Source: Paracoccus limosus (GTDB lineage Bacteria; Pseudomonadota; Alphaproteobacteria; Rhodobacterales; Rhodobacteraceae). Taken from it: 64,000 bases of DNA. A model generated the notes under the pieces. The model was given only the letters and a program-made list of their open reading frames with translations, had not been told where the DNA came from and did not search any database. The stretch spans positions 154,402-218,401 of the forward strand of contig NZ_WMIF01000004.1 of assembly GCF_009711185.1 (NCBI RefSeq). Direction: 5' to 3'. Positions 63,876-64,000 of the stretch are shown in pieces (position 1 is the stretch's first letter; every line of letters starts with the position of its first letter). Position numbers and translations under genes: made by a program.

Positions 63876-64000
63876 AGGTCATGTTGACAAATGGCGGAGC
63901 CAGAGCCTGATGCAGGCGACGTCTACGAAGCCGAGGAAACTGTCTGCGGTTTTGTCGTAGCGGGTTGCCAGCCGGCGGCTGTTTTTCAGTTTGCTGAAGC
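63876..64000 (-). mobile_element. IS5-type insertion sequence, one end
   Basis: The segment encodes the C-terminus of a transposase and starts abruptly inside the repeat copy at 63844-63875. The rest of the element is outside the window, so length, terminal repeats and target duplication cannot be read. Confidence 0.75.
63879..64000 (-). CDS. IS5-family transposase, C-terminal fragment
   Basis: On the minus strand the last ~40 codons are open and end in TGA (63881-63879). They read NSRRLATRYDKTADSFLGF and end RLWLRHLST. The RYDKTADSFLGF...A-I-RLWLRHL tail is the standard C-terminus of IS5/IS427-group transposases. The catalytic DDE residues lie outside the window, so activity cannot be judged. 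Confidence 0.85.
   Translation of the reverse strand, partial: FSKLKNSRRLATRYDKTADSFLGFVDVACIRLWLRHLST

Noticed and set aside
63652..63960. Plus-strand frame across the livM end, repeat and IS end
   Set aside because: It joins unrelated sequences and is the complement of the transposase C-terminus.

Overview
The window looks like a chromosomal segment of a Paracoccus-type alphaproteobacterium (Rhodobacteraceae). Reasons: high GC with strong third-position GC bias; an omega-transaminase at 32010-33371 that I recognise as close to the Paracoccus denitrificans enzyme; the alphaproteobacterial neighbourhoods trkA-trkH-hfq-hflX, phoH-ybeY-corC and ccmF-ccmH; an Lrp-type regulator divergent from a PutA that lacks its own DNA-binding domain; and genes of a Rhodobacter-type gene transfer agent (GTA). 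Species identity is inferred, not demonstrated.

Layout. 1-5059 (minus strand): the first part of a GTA structural cluster, in the order g1 (small terminase), g2 (large terminase), g3 (portal), g3.5, g4 (prohead protease), g5 (major capsid, cut by the window edge), with a candidate promoter, inverted repeat and leader terminator upstream of g1. 5203-8169: coiled-coil protein, mltG and fabF. 8371-13984 (plus): a TelA / DUF2927 lipoprotein / SPFH-GYF / zinc-ribbon membrane protein module plus a PfkB-type sugar kinase. 14136-19380 (minus): hflX, hfq, trkH, trkA and ybaK. 19587-24396: a lone glycosyltransferase, putA and its Lrp-type regulator. 24528-33371: LysR regulators, aspA, a DUF1127 protein, aspartate aminotransferase, sdhE, a MarR regulator, a glyoxalase-fold protein, a small periplasmic protein and the omega-transaminase. 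33375-36747: DUF3572, a degenerate PleD, a 507-base gene-free gap, DUF983 and a NUDIX protein.

36751-42666 (minus): murI, ccmE, then a GTA-type endolysin and holin, then ccmF, ccmH and a PaaG-like enzyme. The lysis pair sits about 36 kb from the GTA structural genes and is preceded by a perfect TTAA-N7-TTAA CtrA box. 42993-47350: a LysR regulator, a candidate small RNA, purL and a poly-His ABM-GNAT fusion. 47354-54831 (minus): corC, ybeY, phoH, mlaF, mlaE, alr, phoR, gamma carbonic anhydrase and gmk. 55079-63832: a PAS protein, aroG, a GlxA-type regulator and a five-gene branched-chain amino-acid/amide ABC transporter (livK, G, F, H, M). 63879-64000: the 3' end of an IS5-type transposase.

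Themes. (1) The GTA is spread over the chromosome: structural genes, a CtrA-linked lysis cassette and a PleD-type diguanylate cyclase with a partial CtrA-like site all occur here, which fits the known CtrA and c-di-GMP control of GTAs. (2) A 46-base two-hairpin repeat occurs between genes: three near-identical copies (3193, 19485, 30685), one degenerate copy (24459) and one truncated copy next to the IS element (63844). One full copy lies inside the GTA operon. (3) The TelA-SPFH-zinc-ribbon module resembles the Bacillus PspA/YdjGHI membrane-stress operon with TelA in place of PspA, and is the best candidate for an under-described system. No tRNA, rRNA or CRISPR array was seen.
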